NCBI RefSeq assembly: GCF_900091515.1
Contig: NZ_LT607410.1
Span: 4,030,001 to 4,094,000 of the forward strand
Direction of reading: 5' to 3'
Source: Micromonospora purpureochromogenes
GTDB lineage: Bacteria > Actinomycetota > Actinomycetes > Mycobacteriales > Micromonosporaceae
Length of the DNA: 64,000 nucleotides
Shown here: positions 62,559 to 64,000 of the stretch, in pieces
How the letters are laid out: the number at the start of each line of letters is the position of its first letter
Numbering within the stretch: the stretch's first letter is position 1
Position numbers and translations under genes: made by a program
Notes under the pieces: generated by a model
What the model saw: only the letters and a program-made list of their open reading frames with translations
Database searches by the model: none
Told to the model about the DNA's origin: nothing

Positions 62559-63500
62559 TCAGCGGCGCAGGGCGGTCTCCCGCCCCATGTGCGAGAGCTT
62601 CTCGGGATTGCGCACGGCGTAGAGCCCGGTGATGAGCCCGTCGTCGATGCGCACCGCCACGACGGTGTCGATCTCGCCGGCCTGCCAGAAAATCAGCGCC
62701 GGGTAGCCGTTGACCTGTGCCGGCCGCAGCGACGCGGTGTCGGCAATCCTGCCCAGCCCGGCAACCAGCAGGCGCGCTACCTTGTCGGCCCCCACGATGG
62801 GACGCGGGACGGCCTGCTTGACTCCGCCACCGTCACCCAGGAGGACGACATCCGGTGCGAGGATGTCGAGCAGGCTCTGCAGATCGCCCGTTTCGGCCGC
62901 CCGCCGGAACGCCTCGAGCGCGTCTCGGGTCTCGGCCGCGGAAACGACCCCGCGCGGCCGGCGCGCCGCAACGTGGGCCCGTGCCCGGTGCGCGATCTGG
63001 CGGACGGCGGCCTGGCTCTTGTCGACGGCTTCGGCGATCTCGTCGTACCCGACATCGAACACCTCGCGCAGCACGAACACCGCCCGCTCGGTCGGCGTGA
63101 GCGTCTCCAGCACCAGCAGCATCGCCATCGAGACGCTGTCGGCCAACTCGACGTCCTCGGCCACGTCGGGCGTGGTGAGCAGCGGCTCGGGCAGCCAGGG
63201 ACCGACGTAGGACTCCCTGCGGCGGCCGAGCGTACGCAGCCGGGCGAGTGCCTGGCGGGTGGTGATCCGGACCAGGTAGGCACGCTGATCCCGCACCGCG
63301 CCGAGATCGACGCCCGCCCACCGCAACCAGGTCTCCTGCAGCACGTCCTCCGCATCGGCGGCCGAGCCGAGCATCTCGTACGCGACGGTGAAGAGCAGGT
63401 TGCGGTGGGCGAGGAACGCCTCGGTGGCGAGGTCCGGGCGGTCGTCGCGGCCGCTGCCCCTGCCACGATCGTCGGGTGCGGTCTGCGGCGTGCCGACCAT
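62559..63500 (-). CDS. ECF41-type RNA polymerase sigma factor (SigJ-like)
   Basis: A 313-aa sigma factor. Region 2 is near residues 30-100 (HRNLLFTVAYEMLGSAADAEDVLQETWLRWAG, QRAYLVRITTRQALARLR). Region 4 is near 135-195 (LTPTERAVFVLREVFDVGYDEIAEAVDKSQAAVRQIAHRARAHVA). The C-terminal SnoaL-like domain carries the ECF41 marks LLGDGGG and the closing YAVRNPEKLSHM. The start is set at ATG 63500 because AGGAG precedes it by 6 nt and the promoter at 63539-63565 puts the transcript start downstream of the other ATG (63536). It likely controls itself and the divergent decarboxylase gene. Confidence 0.9.
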   Translation of the reverse strand: MVGTPQTAPDDRGRGSGRDDRPDLATEAFLAHRNLLFTVAYEMLGSAADAEDVLQETWLRWAGVDLGAVRDQRAYLVRITTRQALARLRTLGRRRESYVGPWLPEPLLTTPDVAEDVELADSVSMAMLLVLETLTPTERAVFVLREVFDVGYDEIAEAVDKSQAAVRQIAHRARAHVAARRPRGVVSAAETRDALEAFRRAAETGDLQSLLDILAPDVVLLGDGGGVKQAVPRPIVGADKVARLLVAGLGRIADTASLRPAQVNGYPALIFWQAGEIDTVVAVRIDDGLITGLYAVRNPEKLSHMGRETALRR

Positions 63501-63538
63501 GGGTGACTCCTGTTCGCTCGCGACTGTGTCACCCATCA

Positions 63539-63565
63539 GATGCCGGGCCCGGCAGTTGTGTGACA
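63539..63565 (-). promoter_or_regulatory. ECF41-type promoter of the sigma gene
   Basis: On the minus strand TGTCACA (63565-63559), 16 bases, then CATC (63542-63539). This matches the ECF41 promoter pattern TGTCACA-N16-CGTC as I recall it, with one change. It is oriented towards the sigma gene and implies autoregulation. Confidence 0.65.
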
Positions 63566-63602
63566 CCGAGACCTCGTTGTGGCGGGGGTCACGTCATCAC
63601 GC

Positions 63603-63629
63603 TGTCACAGGGATCTGATCGCCGGCATC
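63603..63629 (+). promoter_or_regulatory. ECF41-type promoter of the decarboxylase gene
   Basis: TGTCACA (63603-63609), 16 bases, then CATC (63626-63629), oriented towards the decarboxylase start at 63671. It is the same sequence and spacing as the divergent promoter of the sigma gene. Confidence 0.65.
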
Positions 63630-63670
63630 TCGTGTTCGTCCAGTGCCACACCACGAGGAAGGGCGAAATC

Positions 63671-64000
63671 ATGGACGCTCGATTCAACATGCTCGACAAC
63701 GAGATCGCCGTCAAGTTCTTCAAGCGGTTCGCCAACGCGAGCATGGTGATCCATCAGTCGCCGCTGCCGAAGTCCACGCAGGAGCTGGTGTCGCTGCGCG
63801 CCAGCCAGATCAACGGCTGCGGTTGGTGCATCGACATGCACACCAAGGAGGCCGCGGCCGCCGGGGAAAGCTCGGTTCGGCTCAACCTGGTCGCCGCCTG
63901 GCGCGAGTCCACCGTTTTCACCGAGGCCGAGCAGGCCGCTCTGGCGCTCGCCGAGGAGGGCACCCGGCTCGCCGACGCCCACCACGGCGTGTCCGACGAG
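63671..64000 (+). CDS. carboxymuconolactone decarboxylase family protein, partial
   Basis: The first 110 residues of an AhpD-like protein. It has FNMLDNEIAVKFFKRFANAS, then LVSLRASQINGCGWCIDMHTKEA, with the CGWC pair and following His that form the peroxidase-like redox centre of this family. LNLVAAWRESTVFTEAEQAALALAEEGTRL is typical. The 3' end lies beyond the window. These proteins are the usual targets of ECF41 sigma factors, and the gene has the matching promoter. Confidence 0.9.
   Translation, partial: MDARFNMLDNEIAVKFFKRFANASMVIHQSPLPKSTQELVSLRASQINGCGWCIDMHTKEAAAAGESSVRLNLVAAWRESTVFTEAEQAALALAEEGTRLADAHHGVSDE

Noticed and set aside
63536..63566. Upstream starts (ATG 63536, GTG 63566) for the ECF41 gene
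   Set aside because: The promoter at 63539-63565 would place transcription start after them, and only ATG 63500 has a ribosome binding site.

Overview
The window is high-GC actinobacterial chromosome, most likely Micromonospora or another member of the Micromonosporaceae. Evidence: very high G+C, many GTG starts, stop/start overlaps of the ATGA/GTGA type, TAGNNT-like -10 boxes 6-9 nt before start codons (leaderless mRNAs), and a complete Pup-proteasome system with PafBC and TatA/TatC. No tRNA, rRNA or CRISPR array was seen.

Layout. 1-2 kb: the 3' end of an unknown gene and a secreted C39-like cysteine peptidase. 2.1-5.9 kb (minus): pafB-pafC-small membrane protein-tatA-tatC. 6.0-8.2 kb (plus): a CDF metal transporter and a DUF3866 protein. 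8.3-9.9 kb (minus): pafA and a small membrane protein. 9.9-17 kb: a cell-surface glycan block with rmlA-rmlC on the minus strand and, divergently, rmlB-rmlD-DUF2304-GT2-flippase-GT2 as one overlapping operon. This block separates prcA from pafA. 17.2-25.4 kb (minus): arc/mpa, a 689-aa membrane protein, dop, pup, an endonuclease VII-like HNH gene, prcB and prcA. Pup is the protein tag, PafA ligates it, Dop deamidates or removes it, Arc/Mpa unfolds substrates and PrcBA degrades them. 25.5-29.8 kb: ferredoxin, a hypothetical protein, TrmI, a site-2 protease with CBS domains, and a RecB-like nuclease.

30-31.5 kb is a TnpB element with inverted ends and an altered RuvC site. It is followed by a two-component system (31.5-33.5 kb). 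33.5-38.6 kb holds an inverted duplication of a two-gene operon (SCP2-like protein plus glycogen-debranching-like enzyme); the two enzymes share a 416-bp tract identical base for base. 39-42.4 kb is a MacB/FtsX-type ABC exporter. 42.4-45 kb carries a HAD phosphatase, a zinc-peptidase lipoprotein and small membrane proteins.

45-64 kb is accessory. It has small overlapping genes beside a frameshifted XRE/DUF397 pair, three ECF sigma factors with C-terminal extensions (an ECF42-type with its YCII/DGPF partner, a SigG-like one, and an ECF41-type with a carboxymuconolactone decarboxylase), several methyltransferases and hydrolases, a macrodomain protein, decaying ltrA and GNAT genes, and an IS110 element with a frameshift at an A5 run. 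The ECF41 gene and its divergent partner each carry the same TGTCACA-N16-CATC promoter.
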